A DNA stretch of 64,000 nt from Lactobacillus amylolyticus DSM 11664 (GTDB lineage: Bacteria > Bacillota > Bacilli > Lactobacillales > Lactobacillaceae): the NCBI RefSeq assembly GCF_000178475.1, contig NZ_ADNY01000013.1:1-64000 (forward strand). The letters are read 5' to 3'. Below are positions 52,550 to 61,869 of this stretch, piece after piece (the stretch's first letter is position 1; every line of letters starts with the position of its first letter). The notes beneath the pieces were generated by a model. It was not told where the DNA came from and did no database searches. It saw only the letters and a program-made list of their open reading frames with translations. The position numbers were made by a program, and so were the translations under genes.

Positions 52550-54237
52550 TATTTTTTATCTTCTTTAAATGATTTCATCAAATCAACAGCATTTTGCTTA
52601 GCCGCATCGGTTACATCACTGCCCGCCATCATTTGTGCAATGGCAGTGATGGTTTCTTCTTTAGTTAATGGACCAACTTGAGTAAAGGTAGCACCATCCT
52701 TTACCTGTTTAGCTACAAGATAGCGTTGATCGCCGGCAGCAGCAACTTGGGGTGAGTGTGTAATAGCAATAACCTGTTTTTTCTGACCAATTGAATGCAT
52801 TTTGCGTCCAATAGCAGCTGATACTCGACCGGAAACCCCTGTATCGATTTCATCAAAGATCATCGTGCCAACTGGCTCAACCTGACTAAAAATAGCTTTT
52901 AGAGCCAAAATCAATCTTGATTGTTCACCGCCAGAAACGATTTTAACCAATGGCATCAGATCTTCACCTGGATTTGGCGCAATTAAGAAAACTACATCAT
53001 CCGTTCCTTTAGCTGTAAAAGTATTGGTTTCATCAAAATTGACAGAAAACCGAGCCTTTTCCATGTATAAGTCAGCTAGTTCCTGTTTGATTTTAGCTTC
53101 CAAATTTTGTGCAACTTTTTCACGCATTTGATGCATTTCACGTGCCTGCTGACTCAGCTTTTCTTCAATTGCAGTGACCTTATTTTGAAGCTTTTCCTCA
53201 TCCAGACCACCCGTTTCAAATTGACCCAACTCTTGGTCAACTTTTTGATAGAATTTGAAAACATCAGCCAAAGTAGGACCATATTTTTTCTTAAGTGAAT
53301 TTAAAGTATCCAAGCGGTTAGTAACATATTGGAATCTTTCCTCATCAAAGTCCATGGCATCCATTAAATTTGATAGTTCGCTGCGCGCATCATTTAAGGC
53401 ATAAACGCCATCATCAACCGTTTTGGCAAAATCCTTAAACTTATTGCCAAATTCTGTTAAATCAGTTGCCGCGTTTTGCGCATCCCCTAACAGCGTAGCA
53501 ATTCCATGTTCGTCATCATCATAAAGCTGCATGAAGTAATTGGCCGTGTCAGCGATCTTTTGATAATTATTCAACTCGTTGAATTCTTCTTCGAGCTTCT
53601 CATCTTCTTTCGGATCTTCCAGATTAGCTGCTTCGAGCTCATCATGCTGGAACTGCAATATATCTTGCTTCTGGGCTAGTTCTTGTGCATCCTGCCGCAA
53701 ATGCCGCAACTGACTGCTCAATTTTTGCCATTCATGAAAATTAGTTTGATACTGTGCTAATTTTTCATGAAATTCCTTAGAAGCATAATTATCGACAAGA
53801 TCAATCTGACGATCTTGATCCATCAAAATTTGCTGATCATTTTGACCATGAATATCAACTAAATAGTTGCCGATTTCGCGTAAAACATTGATGGTCGTTA
53901 ATTGACCGTTGATTCTGACTACATTGCGACCCTTAGCTGCCAATTCTCGACTAATTACCAATTGATCATCATCATGCGGCAAACCATACTGATCGCATAA
54001 AGCGGCTATTTTTTCTTTTTGATCATCTAATTCAAATAAGCCAGTAACAACAGCCTTTTTTTCGCCCGTACGAATCATTTCTTTTTGACCGCGGCCACCC
54101 ATTAAAAGTGAAACTGCATCAATTAAGATTGATTTCCCGGCTCCTGTTTCTCCAATCAAAACAGTCATATGTTCTTGAAAGCGAACTTTCAAAGCTTTTA
54201 TAATTGCAAAGTTTTTAATATCAAGTTCAACTAACAT
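52549..54237 (-). CDS. recN: DNA repair protein RecN
   Basis: SMC-like ATPase for double-strand break repair. 562 residues. Walker A GETGAGKS (about 29-36), long coiled coils (about 150-360), and C-terminal head with VSGGEQSRLILALKAI (about 432-447) and FDEIDTGVSGRVSA (about 460-473). Last gene of the folD-xseA-xseB-ispA-tlyA-recN run, ten bases after tlyA. Confidence 0.97.
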   Translation of the reverse strand: MLVELDIKNFAIIKALKVRFQEHMTVLIGETGAGKSILIDAVSLLMGGRGQKEMIRTGEKKAVVTGLFELDDQKEKIAALCDQYGLPHDDDQLVISRELAAKGRNVVRINGQLTTINVLREIGNYLVDIHGQNDQQILMDQDRQIDLVDNYASKEFHEKLAQYQTNFHEWQKLSSQLRHLRQDAQELAQKQDILQFQHDELEAANLEDPKEDEKLEEEFNELNNYQKIADTANYFMQLYDDDEHGIATLLGDAQNAATDLTEFGNKFKDFAKTVDDGVYALNDARSELSNLMDAMDFDEERFQYVTNRLDTLNSLKKKYGPTLADVFKFYQKVDQELGQFETGGLDEEKLQNKVTAIEEKLSQQAREMHQMREKVAQNLEAKIKQELADLYMEKARFSVNFDETNTFTAKGTDDVVFLIAPNPGEDLMPLVKIVSGGEQSRLILALKAIFSQVEPVGTMIFDEIDTGVSGRVSAAIGRKMHSIGQKKQVIAITHSPQVAAAGDQRYLVAKQVKDGATFTQVGPLTKEETITAIAQMMAGSDVTDAAKQNAVDLMKSFKEDKK

Positions 54238-54246
54238 AAACTACCT

Positions 54247-55059
54247 CTATAATTCGTTTACAGCACGTTCAACCAACTCTGCTGGTGTACCTGACCAAAG
54301 ATTTTGTCCACCGTTCTCCAACTGTTTCTGCAAATGAATTAAAAATTCAATATTGCCCTTTCCACCTTTAATAGGCGAATAGTCAACTCCTAAAACATTG
54401 AAGCCAATCTTCATCGCTTCGTCCATGGTATGCTGAATTACTTGCCGATGAACTTCGTGATCATGAACTATGCCATGTTTTCCCACATTCTCTGGGCCGG
54501 CTTCAAACTGCGGCTTAATCAGGCACACGGCATCACAATTATCTTTTAAAATTTGATACATCGGTGGCATGATTAAATCTAATGAAATGAAGGAAACATC
54601 TGTCATTGCAAAATCTGGCAATCCTTGATAAAAATCAGCGGGTTTGCTGTAGCGGAAGTTTTGCTTTTCCATTACTACTACTCGAGGATCATCACGCAGC
54701 TGCCAAGCCAGTTGATTGTAGCCAACATCTAAGGCATAGACCATCTTAGCCCCATTTTGCAGTGCAACATCCGTAAAACCGCCAGTAGAGGCACCAATAT
54801 CCAAGCAAATTTTGTCTTGCAAGTCAATATTAAAAACCTTTAAAGCTTTTTCCAGCTTAAAACCGCCTCTTGATACGTATTTTTTGCCATCATCTTTGAC
54901 ATAAAATTTTTCACCATCAGAAAACTTGGTTCCGCTTTTATCAATTCGTTGATGATTGTGGTCAAAAACCAAGCCGGCCATAATTGCACGTTGTGCTTGA
55001 CTGCGTGAATGAAAAATTCCTTGTTCTGCTAATAAAACATCTGCTCTTTTTTTTGCCAT
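54247..55059 (-). CDS. TlyA family rRNA methyltransferase/hemolysin-like protein
   Basis: 270 residues. N-terminal S4 RNA-binding domain (about 3-65: RADVLLAEQGIFHSRSQAQR) and FtsJ-like SAM domain with LDIGASTGGFTDVALQNGA (about 82-100) and the DVSFISL segment (about 153-159). In mycobacteria TlyA 2'-O-methylates both rRNAs; in Firmicutes the orthologue (YqxC) is close to recN, as here. Target not verified in lactobacilli. Confidence 0.92.
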   Translation of the reverse strand: MAKKRADVLLAEQGIFHSRSQAQRAIMAGLVFDHNHQRIDKSGTKFSDGEKFYVKDDGKKYVSRGGFKLEKALKVFNIDLQDKICLDIGASTGGFTDVALQNGAKMVYALDVGYNQLAWQLRDDPRVVVMEKQNFRYSKPADFYQGLPDFAMTDVSFISLDLIMPPMYQILKDNCDAVCLIKPQFEAGPENVGKHGIVHDHEVHRQVIQHTMDEAMKIGFNVLGVDYSPIKGGKGNIEFLIHLQKQLENGGQNLWSGTPAELVERAVNEL

Positions 55060-55929
55060 TTAAAGCACCTTTTGATACAGATCCAAAAAACCTGCTAATA
55101 CTTCACCATTTAATCCATTTAAATCGTCTTTAGCTTGCTTGATCAAATCAGTCAATTCTTTGCGACTCTTATCGATGCCCAAAAGGGTCAAAGTATTATT
55201 CTTACCTTTTTCTTGATCCTTATGCGTTGCTTTTCCAGCTTCTTGACTACTTTCAACAACATCAACCAAATCATCATAAATTTGGTAAGAGCGGCCAAAT
55301 ACTTTGGCAAAATCAACCAATTTAACTTCTTCAATTTGACTGGCACCAACCAAAACAGCCGCCATTTTAACGCTGGCTTCGATTAGACAGCCAGTCTTTA
55401 GCCATTCCATGCGATTAATAAACTTAGCATCGCCAGCAACAGATTGGTTATTAGTTGAATCAATATCCAAATATTGTCCGCCAACCATTCCATTAGGGCC
55501 AACCGCCTGCGTAATGATCTGAACCAGTTCAGCCGATTTGCTGCCTTCAGCAATCCATTGAATCCCCATTGGCAGCAAGGCATCGCCAGCTAAAATTGAC
55601 TCTGCTTCGCCCCATTTTTTATGGCTGGTTAATTTGCCGCGACGATAATCATCGTTATCCATTGCTGGCAAATCGTCATGAATTAAAGAATATGTATGAA
55701 TTAGCTCAATACCACAAGCAATTCGAATTTCATCCTCTGTAATTTCTTTTCCCAATGTATTAAGAGTTGCTAAAAAAAGCAGTGGTCTAAGACGCTTGCC
55801 GCCTGCCATTACAGAGTAGGCCATAATTTGACTGATTTTTTGATCATCGACTTCATTGGCTAAATGCTTGTTCAAATATTCATTAATTACCGGAGTCCAT
55901 TGTTTTTGAAAATATTTAAAAGCTGTCAT
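55060..55929 (-). CDS. ispA: Geranyl/farnesyl diphosphate synthase
   Basis: Condenses IPP with DMAPP/GPP to farnesyl diphosphate, precursor of undecaprenyl phosphate. 289 residues. First aspartate-rich motif DDLPAMDND (about 81-89), KLTSHKKWGE after it, second motif DDLVDVVE (about 217-224). Two bases after xseB, directly before tlyA, as usual in Firmicutes. Confidence 0.95.
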   Translation of the reverse strand: MTAFKYFQKQWTPVINEYLNKHLANEVDDQKISQIMAYSVMAGGKRLRPLLFLATLNTLGKEITEDEIRIACGIELIHTYSLIHDDLPAMDNDDYRRGKLTSHKKWGEAESILAGDALLPMGIQWIAEGSKSAELVQIITQAVGPNGMVGGQYLDIDSTNNQSVAGDAKFINRMEWLKTGCLIEASVKMAAVLVGASQIEEVKLVDFAKVFGRSYQIYDDLVDVVESSQEAGKATHKDQEKGKNNTLTLLGIDKSRKELTDLIKQAKDDLNGLNGEVLAGFLDLYQKVL

Positions 55930-55931
55930 TT

Positions 55932-56174
55932 TTATTCCTCGGGTGCTGATGCGTTTGTTGGATCCAATTTATGTTCCGTGCCGTCGCTATCAATTAATTT
56001 AGCAACAGTTTCTTCAGCCTGCGTTAACTTTTTATCAAGATCACGGCTGATTTTGACCCCTTCTTGGAATTGCTTTAATGCATCATCCAAAGGTACATTG
56101 CCATTTTCCAGATTGGTAACAATCTCTTGTAAGCTATTTAATTGTTCTTCAAAATTATTCTTTTTAGTTGCCAT
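55932..56174 (-). CDS. xseB: Exodeoxyribonuclease VII small subunit
   Basis: 80 residues: FEEQLNSLQEIVTNLENGNVPLDDALK is the diagnostic helix pair; acidic C-terminus. Works with XseA on single-stranded DNA. Overlaps xseA by 11 bases. Confidence 0.95.
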   Translation of the reverse strand: MATKKNNFEEQLNSLQEIVTNLENGNVPLDDALKQFQEGVKISRDLDKKLTQAEETVAKLIDSDGTEHKLDPTNASAPEE

Positions 56175-57522
56175 CTTTATCTCCTCTAATCGCTGTCACG
56201 ATTGCTTCCGCTATTCCATCTTTAAAGTGCAATTTTAAATGATCATTGTTTCGAATTTGATCAACAGAACTAACGGTTTGACCACTTTCATTTGTTGTAT
56301 AAGTAAAACCCCGTTCCAGCGTCTTCAATGGACTGTAATCATTTAATTGCTGCACCGTTTGCTTGAAAGCATCGCGTTTTAATAAAAGCTGCTTCTTCAT
56401 ATTGTCAATCAACCGTTTAGCCAAAAAAATACGTTGCTGCTGCATTTGAATGATTTGCTTATCAGGGCTATTGGACTGTAATCTTTGTGCGGCTAAATTA
56501 AATTGCTGCCGAGCACGTTCCAGCTTATTATTCATACTGTTTGCCAAGCGCTGCTTTAGCATATCAACAGTTTGAATTTGCTGATCATATAAACGCGTTG
56601 GCTCACGCATGATTACAGAATTATTGATGCGTTGCAAAATATCTCTTTTTTCTCGGATAATTGCTTGAACGCTAGCTAAAAGTCTACCCTGCAATTGATG
56701 AATATTGGCAATTTCATCAGTTAAATTAGGCGTTGCATACTCCGCAGCAGCAGTTGGCGTTGCGGCTCTCACATCGGCTACAAGATCACACAAAGTTGTA
56801 TCGGTCTCATGCCCTACAGAAGAAATAACCGGCATCGGCATTGCATAAACCTGTCTAACGACTTTTTCTTCATTAAAAGGCCACAAATCTTCAAGCGAAC
56901 CACCACCACGACCAATAATCATGACATCATAATCATCGGCATGCTGCAAAATCTGTTGCATAGCAACAACCAATGAATCAGCCGCCGTATCGCCTTGCAC
57001 TTGAGCTGGGAATAAATCAATCTCGGCATGAGGGAAGCGCCGATTTGCCGTGACCATAATATCATGGATAACAGCACCCGAAGCACTGGTTACAACCGCA
57101 ATTTTATCCGGAAAATGGGGCAACTGCTTTTTATGCTCTGGATTGAATAAACCTTCTTTTGCCAATTTTGCTTGGAGTTGCTTTAGCTGCTCGTATAAAG
57201 CGCCCAGACCAGCTGGCTCCATTGACTCGGCATAAAATTGATAAGAACCCTGCGGTCCATAAACACTTACATATCCAGTAACATAAACTTTCATTCCCTC
57301 TTCCGGTTTAAATTTAACCTTATCGAAGTAGGAACGAAACATGACCACATTGATCTTGGATTTTTCATCTTTTAATGAAAAATACTGGTGCGAATTGCGG
57401 CGATAACGAAAGTTAGATAATTCCCCTTGTAAAAAAACTTTATGCAAATAAGGATCATTCTTAAACTTTTGCGTAATATAGTAATTCAGATCCGTGACAG
57501 TTAGATATTTATTGTCTGCCAT
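56164..57522 (-). CDS. xseA: Exodeoxyribonuclease VII large subunit
   Basis: 452 residues. OB fold (about 5-100, VFLQGELSNFRYRRNSHQYF), catalytic domain with VVTSASGAVIHDI (about 137-149), IIGRGGGSLEDLWPFN (about 199-214) and ISSVGHETDTTLCDLVADVR (about 229-248), then coiled coil (about 280-400). Overlaps folD by 14 bases and xseB by 11. Confidence 0.96.
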   Translation of the reverse strand: MADNKYLTVTDLNYYITQKFKNDPYLHKVFLQGELSNFRYRRNSHQYFSLKDEKSKINVVMFRSYFDKVKFKPEEGMKVYVTGYVSVYGPQGSYQFYAESMEPAGLGALYEQLKQLQAKLAKEGLFNPEHKKQLPHFPDKIAVVTSASGAVIHDIMVTANRRFPHAEIDLFPAQVQGDTAADSLVVAMQQILQHADDYDVMIIGRGGGSLEDLWPFNEEKVVRQVYAMPMPVISSVGHETDTTLCDLVADVRAATPTAAAEYATPNLTDEIANIHQLQGRLLASVQAIIREKRDILQRINNSVIMREPTRLYDQQIQTVDMLKQRLANSMNNKLERARQQFNLAAQRLQSNSPDKQIIQMQQQRIFLAKRLIDNMKKQLLLKRDAFKQTVQQLNDYSPLKTLERGFTYTTNESGQTVSSVDQIRNNDHLKLHFKDGIAEAIVTAIRGDKDGN

Positions 57523-58360
57523 TTGCTCTCCTTGTCAATTTAACGACTTGTTCCATTAAATATTCTACAGTTAGCGGCCCTACGCCACCTGGTACCGGAG
57601 TAATCCAGCTTGCTTTGTCTTTTACTTCATCAAAAGCAACATCGCCTACCAAGTGACCATTGACGTGATTAATGCCAACATCGATGACAACTGCACCAGG
57701 TTTAATCATATCGGCAGTAATCAGATTAGCCTGGCCTGCCGCTGAGACAATGATATCTGCTTTTTGCGTGTATTCCTTTAAGTTTTGCGTGTGGTGATGA
57801 AGCAGAGACACAGTAGCATTTTTTTCAAGTGCTAGAGCAGCTAGCGGCTTGCCAACAATGTTAGACCGGCCGATTATCACCATATTTTTACCATCTAAAT
57901 CAATCTGATAGTGCTCGAGTAGGCCAATAATTCCAGCAGCCGTAGCTGGTTCTACAAAGTGCGTTCCCTGCCACAAGCGGCCTGCACTAGCCGGCGTTAA
58001 GCCATCAACGTCCTTTTCTGGATCAATTCTGCTAAGCAGGTGATTCTCATCAATCTGATCAGGCACTGGCAATTGAACCATGATGCCATTAACTTTCGGA
58101 TCCACATTTAACTGGTCAATTAACTTTATGACATCAGATTCTTGCTCATTTGCAGGCAACTGATATATTTTTTGCTCAATACCGATCTTTTTAGCGCGCC
58201 GCTTTTTAGTGCGGACGTAGATTTTGCTGGCTGAATCGTCCCCAATATTAATCACGCAAAAAAGAGGCTGAATTCCGTCAGCTTTTAATTTCTTAACCTT
58301 TTCTTTAAGTTTATCTGCCTTTAAGTTTGCAAATGCTTTGCCGTCAAGAATTTGTCCCAT
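57509..58360 (-). CDS. folD: Bifunctional methylene-THF dehydrogenase / methenyl-THF cyclohydrolase
   Basis: Supplies 10-formyl-THF for purines and for Fmt. 283 residues. Catalytic lysine in SASKIYVRTKKRRAKKIGI (about 43-61), VQLPVP, DVDGLTP, nucleotide-binding GRSNIVGKPLAALAL (about 162-176) and TPVPGGVGPLT. First gene downstream of the nusB terminator. GGAATGAC precedes the ATG. Confidence 0.96.
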   Translation of the reverse strand: MGQILDGKAFANLKADKLKEKVKKLKADGIQPLFCVINIGDDSASKIYVRTKKRRAKKIGIEQKIYQLPANEQESDVIKLIDQLNVDPKVNGIMVQLPVPDQIDENHLLSRIDPEKDVDGLTPASAGRLWQGTHFVEPATAAGIIGLLEHYQIDLDGKNMVIIGRSNIVGKPLAALALEKNATVSLLHHHTQNLKEYTQKADIIVSAAGQANLITADMIKPGAVVIDVGINHVNGHLVGDVAFDEVKDKASWITPVPGGVGPLTVEYLMEQVVKLTRRANGRQ

Positions 58361-58382
58361 AAAGTCATTCCTTTTCTATAAA

Positions 58383-58406
58383 AATAGCCGGCATAAGCCG
58401 GCTATT
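58383..58406 (-). terminator. nusB terminator
   Basis: AATAGCCGGC / GCCGGCTATT, ten-base perfect stem, four-base loop, TTTTTAT on the minus strand, four bases after the nusB stop. Confidence 0.85.
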
Positions 58407-58410
58407 GATA

Positions 58411-58806
58411 TTATTTGACGAAGTTAGCCAAAATACCATTAATGAATGGTTTTGCATCTGGATCGGTGAAATCATCACACAAATTCAATGCTTCATTCAC
58501 TGCTGCTTTTGGCTCAATCTCGGCGCTATCTTTGATTTCGTACAAAGCGATTTCAAGAATTGCAATAGTAATTGGATTAACACGCTCAATCCGCCAGCCC
58601 TTTTTCAGGTGTGCAGCAATTGCTTCTTTTAATTCATCGCGCTTTAACATTACGCCTTCAATTAAAGTTTTTGAATAGGCAGAAAGCTGCTCAAGATCAA
58701 GCATTTCCACGGTTTTTACTTCAACTTCTGCTGTGGTCAACTCAGGATCTTGGTTGGCCAAAAAGATTGCTTGCATTGCAACCTTACGACTTTCATGTTG
58801 ATTCAT
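58411..58806 (-). CDS. nusB: Transcription antitermination factor NusB
   Basis: 131-residue all-helical RNA-binding protein for rRNA antitermination. ESRKVAMQAIFLANQ at the start, WRIERVNPITIAILEIALYEI (about 71-91) and PKAAVNEALNLCDDFTDPDA. Directly abuts the upstream Asp23 gene (no gap). Confidence 0.95.
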   Translation of the reverse strand: MNQHESRKVAMQAIFLANQDPELTTAEVEVKTVEMLDLEQLSAYSKTLIEGVMLKRDELKEAIAAHLKKGWRIERVNPITIAILEIALYEIKDSAEIEPKAAVNEALNLCDDFTDPDAKPFINGILANFVK

Positions 58807-59244
58807 TTACTCTTGATTGTCCTCCGGAAACAGTTCGGTCGTTGTGTTCTCAGGAGCCTTATTTTCGTCATCTTCTGGGAATACCAGACCAACAACGTGA
58901 ATATTGATCTCTTTAAGTTCCAAATCCGTCATTTGGATCAATTGTTGCTTCAAATTCTTTTGTAATTTGATGGCAACTGAAGGAACATTTACGCCGGCCT
59001 CAAGGTAAACATAAACATCTGCACTCAACTTGCCAGCTTGATCAACGCTAACGCTGACGCCTTTTCCGCGGTCTTCACGGCCTAAAACATGCTTAATGCC
59101 TGATTTCAAGTTGCCACGCATGCCTACAATGCCATCAACTTTTTCAGCAGCAATTCCTAAAATGACTTCAAGTACACTAGGATCAATCTTAATTTGCTCA
59201 CCATTTTCTTCGCCACTTAAGAGAATTTTTGAACTATCTGCCAT
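58807..59244 (-). CDS. yqhY: Asp23/Gls24 family protein (YqhY)
   Basis: 145 residues; Asp23 fold with ILGIAAEKVDGIVGMRG (about 29-45), SADVYVYLEAGVNVPSVAIKLQ (about 74-95) and INIHVVGLVFPEDD, then an acidic tail. YqhY is linked to acetyl-CoA carboxylase and lipid control in Bacillus; here it is in efp-yqhY-nusB, the usual place. Second Asp23 paralogue in the window (see 40338). Confidence 0.93.
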   Translation of the reverse strand: MADSSKILLSGEENGEQIKIDPSVLEVILGIAAEKVDGIVGMRGNLKSGIKHVLGREDRGKGVSVSVDQAGKLSADVYVYLEAGVNVPSVAIKLQKNLKQQLIQMTDLELKEINIHVVGLVFPEDDENKAPENTTTELFPEDNQE

Positions 59245-59262
59245 TTTCTTACCTCAAAAAAA

Positions 59263-59832
59263 CTACTTGTTAGCACGTGATACGTAAGTACCATCAGCAG
59301 TGTTGATAGTCAAAACGTCGCCTTCGTTAATAAAGAATGGAACGTTAACTACCAAACCAGTTTCCATAGTAGCTGGTTTACCACCACCTGATGAAGTATC
59401 ACCCTTGATGTTAGGTTCAGTCTTAGCAACCTTCAAATCAACGGTGTTAGGCAATTGAATACCTAAAGTTTCACCATCGTGCATAATTACGTTAACAGTC
59501 ATGTTTTCAAGCAAGTACTTGCTTTCATCTTGAATTTGTTCGTTTGGAATGGCTAATTGATCATAAGTAGTAGTATCCATAAATACATAGCTTGAGCCAT
59601 CATTGTACAAATATTGCATAGACTTGGTTTGAATATCGGCTGTTTCAACCTTAGCAGTTGAACGGAAAGTATATTCCTGAACAGCGCCGGTTCTCAAGCT
59701 CTTAAGCTTTGAACGAACGAAAGCACTACCTTTACCTGGTTTTACGTGTTGGAATTCAACGATTCTCCATAAATCATTATTATATTGGATAGTTAAACCG
59801 TTCTTGAATTCGTTAACTGATATCATTGTCAT
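59263..59832 (-). CDS. efp: Elongation factor P
   Basis: Rescues ribosomes stalled at polyproline. 189 residues from ATG at 59832 (GAGGG seven bases upstream). KOW-like domain I with the loop PGKGSAFVR (Lys being the modification site), then two OB folds; C-terminal [20 protein letters not shown] second in-frame ATG two codons later cannot be excluded. Confidence 0.96.
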   Translation of the reverse strand: MTMISVNEFKNGLTIQYNNDLWRIVEFQHVKPGKGSAFVRSKLKSLRTGAVQEYTFRSTAKVETADIQTKSMQYLYNDGSSYVFMDTTTYDQLAIPNEQIQDESKYLLENMTVNVIMHDGETLGIQLPNTVDLKVAKTEPNIKGDTSSGGGKPATMETGLVVNVPFFINEGDVLTINTADGTYVSRANK

Positions 59833-59892
59833 AATAATTCCCTCATTTCTACATATATATGTTACCAATTTGCAAGCGATTTGGCTATCTTT

Positions 59893-61005
59893 TTAAAGAG
59901 AAAGGAGCTCATCTTTTGGCAAGTTGGATAAAGTTTCTGGATTTTGACCATTAATCAAAATGTCATCTTCGATTCTAACGCCGCCTTTTTCAGGCAAATA
60001 AATTCCTGGTTCAACCGTATGAACCATGTTGTTGACCAACTTTTGCTTGCCGAAAGGCAAAGCAGGTTGACACAATTCATGAATTTCTAGCCCAATTCCG
60101 TGACCAATCCCATGTCCAAAGTATTGACCATAACCTTGCTCAGTAATATAGTCACGTGCTGCTCTATCAACATCGCGACCAGTGTGACCAACAGTTGCAG
60201 CTTCGATTCCTCTTCTTTGAGCTTCATGAACGATTTGATAGATTTTTTCTAATTCGGGATCAACTTTGCCCAAGCAGACTGTCCGTGTAATGTCAGCAGC
60301 ATAGCCATTGTAGAAACTGCCAAAGTCAATCACGATCATATCGCCATTTTCCATCTTTTTATCGCTTGCAACGCCGTGAGCCCAAGCAGATCGAACACCT
60401 GAAGCAACGATCGTATCAAAGTCAGGACCATCGCCGCCATTTTCTTTAAAGTAATAATCGAGTTTTGTGGCAACGGATCTTTCGGTAACGCCAGGCTTAA
60501 TTAACGGCAAAATTTGTTTAAAACTAGTCATTGAGATTTCAATTGCTTTACGCAAAGTTGCAATCTCTAATTCATCTTTAACGTTGCGAACTCGTTCAAC
60601 AAGTTGTTCTGAGAATTCAAAGGAAATATCCGGATTTTGTCGTTTTAGCTGATCAAAAACAGCAGCAGTCATGACGTCAGCTTCAACTAATACTTTACGG
60701 TAATTAGTTTTCTTCAATGCTTTCGTCAATTCGCCGGCAACATCACTGGATTGCTGCATAATGACATCCATTTGTCCAGGAGCTTGTGCTTTAATTTGAT
60801 CTGCAAAACGCGAATCAGACAGAAGAATGCGTGAGCCATCCTTACCCAAAATCAATTCTGCTTCTTCACCGGTAAAATTGGTTAAGTAGCGATAATTTGC
60901 TTGATTGATGATAATCATCGCATCAGCATCTTTTTCTTTTATCAAATCAGTTACTTTACTAATTCTTTGATTGAGCAAGCTTAATAATTCTTCTTGTTTA
61001 TCCAT
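59893..61005 (-). CDS. M24-family Xaa-Pro peptidase
   Basis: 370-residue metallopeptidase of the creatinase fold (PepP/PepQ/YqhT type). The five metal ligands are visible: two Asp in VIDFGSFYNGYAADITRT (about 222-239), His in GHGIGHGIGLEIHE (about 298-311), Glu in HTVEPGIYL (about 332-340) and Glu in GVRIEDDILI. Cytoplasmic; cleaves Xaa-Pro bonds. Its place directly upstream of efp matches Bacillus yqhT. Prolidase versus aminopeptidase P activity is not decidable from sequence. Confidence 0.93.
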   Translation of the reverse strand: MDKQEELLSLLNQRISKVTDLIKEKDADAMIIINQANYRYLTNFTGEEAELILGKDGSRILLSDSRFADQIKAQAPGQMDVIMQQSSDVAGELTKALKKTNYRKVLVEADVMTAAVFDQLKRQNPDISFEFSEQLVERVRNVKDELEIATLRKAIEISMTSFKQILPLIKPGVTERSVATKLDYYFKENGGDGPDFDTIVASGVRSAWAHGVASDKKMENGDMIVIDFGSFYNGYAADITRTVCLGKVDPELEKIYQIVHEAQRRGIEAATVGHTGRDVDRAARDYITEQGYGQYFGHGIGHGIGLEIHELCQPALPFGKQKLVNNMVHTVEPGIYLPEKGGVRIEDDILINGQNPETLSNLPKDELLSL

Positions 61006-61052
61006 GTGTATTTCCTCTTTTCGCTAGTTGATTTAGTTTATTATACAAAAAA

Positions 61053-61077
61053 GACGCGAAGCAGGTTGCTTCTCGCC
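61053..61077 (-). terminator. rpmA terminator
   Basis: GGCGAGAAGCA and TGCTTCGCGTC (minus strand) pair with one mismatch and one wobble around a three-base loop, followed by TTTTTTGT. Confidence 0.75.
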
Positions 61078-61093
61078 TTCGTTTTTTACTAAA

Positions 61094-61384
61094 TTACTTA
61101 GCTTCTTCAGCTGGAATAACTGAAACTTGCTTCTTGAACTTGCCAAGACGTTCAAATTTAACAACACCGTTTACTAATGCAAATAAAGTGTCATCTCCAC
61201 CTTGACCTACGTTCTTGCCTGGGTGAATCTTAGTACCACGTTGACGGTAAATAATTGAACCTGCGTGGATTTCTTGACCATCGCCGACCTTAGCGCCTAA
61301 ACGACGACCAGCAGAGTTACGACCGTTGGCAGTAGAACCGCCACCCTTGTGGTGGGCAAATAATTTCAAACCTAAAATATTCAT
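61094..61384 (-). CDS. rpmA: 50S ribosomal protein L27 with N-terminal extension
   Basis: 96 residues. After a nine-residue leader (MNILGLKLF) comes [21 protein letters not shown], the mature L27 N-terminus that reaches the peptidyl-transferase centre. In Firmicutes such leaders (usually ending LQFF) are removed by the Prp protease, whose gene normally lies between rplU and rpmA. Here only 20 bases separate the two, so prp is not in its usual place, and the leader ends KLF. AGGTG precedes the ATG. Confidence 0.96.
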   Translation of the reverse strand: MNILGLKLFAHHKGGGSTANGRNSAGRRLGAKVGDGQEIHAGSIIYRQRGTKIHPGKNVGQGGDDTLFALVNGVVKFERLGKFKKQVSVIPAEEAK

Positions 61385-61404
61385 TATCTTTTCACCTCTG
61401 AAAA

Positions 61405-61716
61405 TTAAGCTTCAATCTTTTCAACAGTAACCTTAGTGTAAGGTTGACGGTGACCGTACTTGCTGTGTGAGTGCTTCTTTGGCTTGTACTTGAAAGTTAC
61501 AACTTTCTTTTCCTTACCTTGCTTTTCAACTTTAGCAGTAACCTTAGCACCCTTAACTAATGGAGCACCAACTTTAACATCCTTGCCATCAGCAACAAGA
61601 ATAACTTCGTCAAAGGTAACTTCCTTACCTTCTTCTGCATCAAGCTTTTCTACAAATACACTATCGCCTTCAGCAACTTTGTATTGCTTACCACCGGTCT
61701 TAATAATTGCGTACAT
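61405..61716 (-). CDS. rplU: 50S ribosomal protein L21
   Basis: 103 residues from ATG at 61716 ([14 protein letters not shown]), set by GGAGG seven to eight bases upstream. [17 protein letters not shown], and the basic C-terminal [19 protein letters not shown] are typical. The frame stays open through the leader upstream to 61818, but that part is RNA structure, not protein. Confidence 0.97.
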   Translation of the reverse strand: MYAIIKTGGKQYKVAEGDSVFVEKLDAEEGKEVTFDEVILVADGKDVKVGAPLVKGAKVTAKVEKQGKEKKVVTFKYKPKKHSHSKYGHRQPYTKVTVEKIEA

Positions 61717-61827
61717 TTGTACACCTCCAAAAAAATACTTAGACTCGCCGAACTTAGGTGTCTTGTCTTCAAGAACTTCTAACCCAAGACGTGCGGTTGC
61801 AGATGTGGAGGTCTCCACAAATACAAC
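61717..61827 (-). ncRNA. L21 leader (ribosomal protein autoregulatory element)
   Basis: About 110 bases between the predicted start site and rplU. The transcript contains the hairpin TGTGGAGACCTCCACA, a central part with CGCACGTCTTGGG, and a stem CTTAGG-like arm with ACCTAAG near the end. The pattern and position match the Firmicute L21 leader family. Structure read by eye; a covariance search would confirm it. Confidence 0.65.
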
Positions 61828-61833
61828 TACTAT

Positions 61834-61862
61834 ATTCTACTACCAGACTGTTTATTCTGCAA
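61834..61862 (-). promoter_or_regulatory. Promoter of rplU-rpmA
   Basis: Minus strand -35 TTGCAG (61862-61857), 17 bases, -10 TAGAAT (61839-61834); transcription would start near 61827. Confidence 0.6.
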
Positions 61863-61869
61863 TAAAAAA

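Noticed and set aside
61717..61818. 34-codon N-terminal extension of L21
   Set aside because: The stretch is the structured leader; the ATG at 61716 has a perfect GGAGG site and the standard L21 N-terminus.
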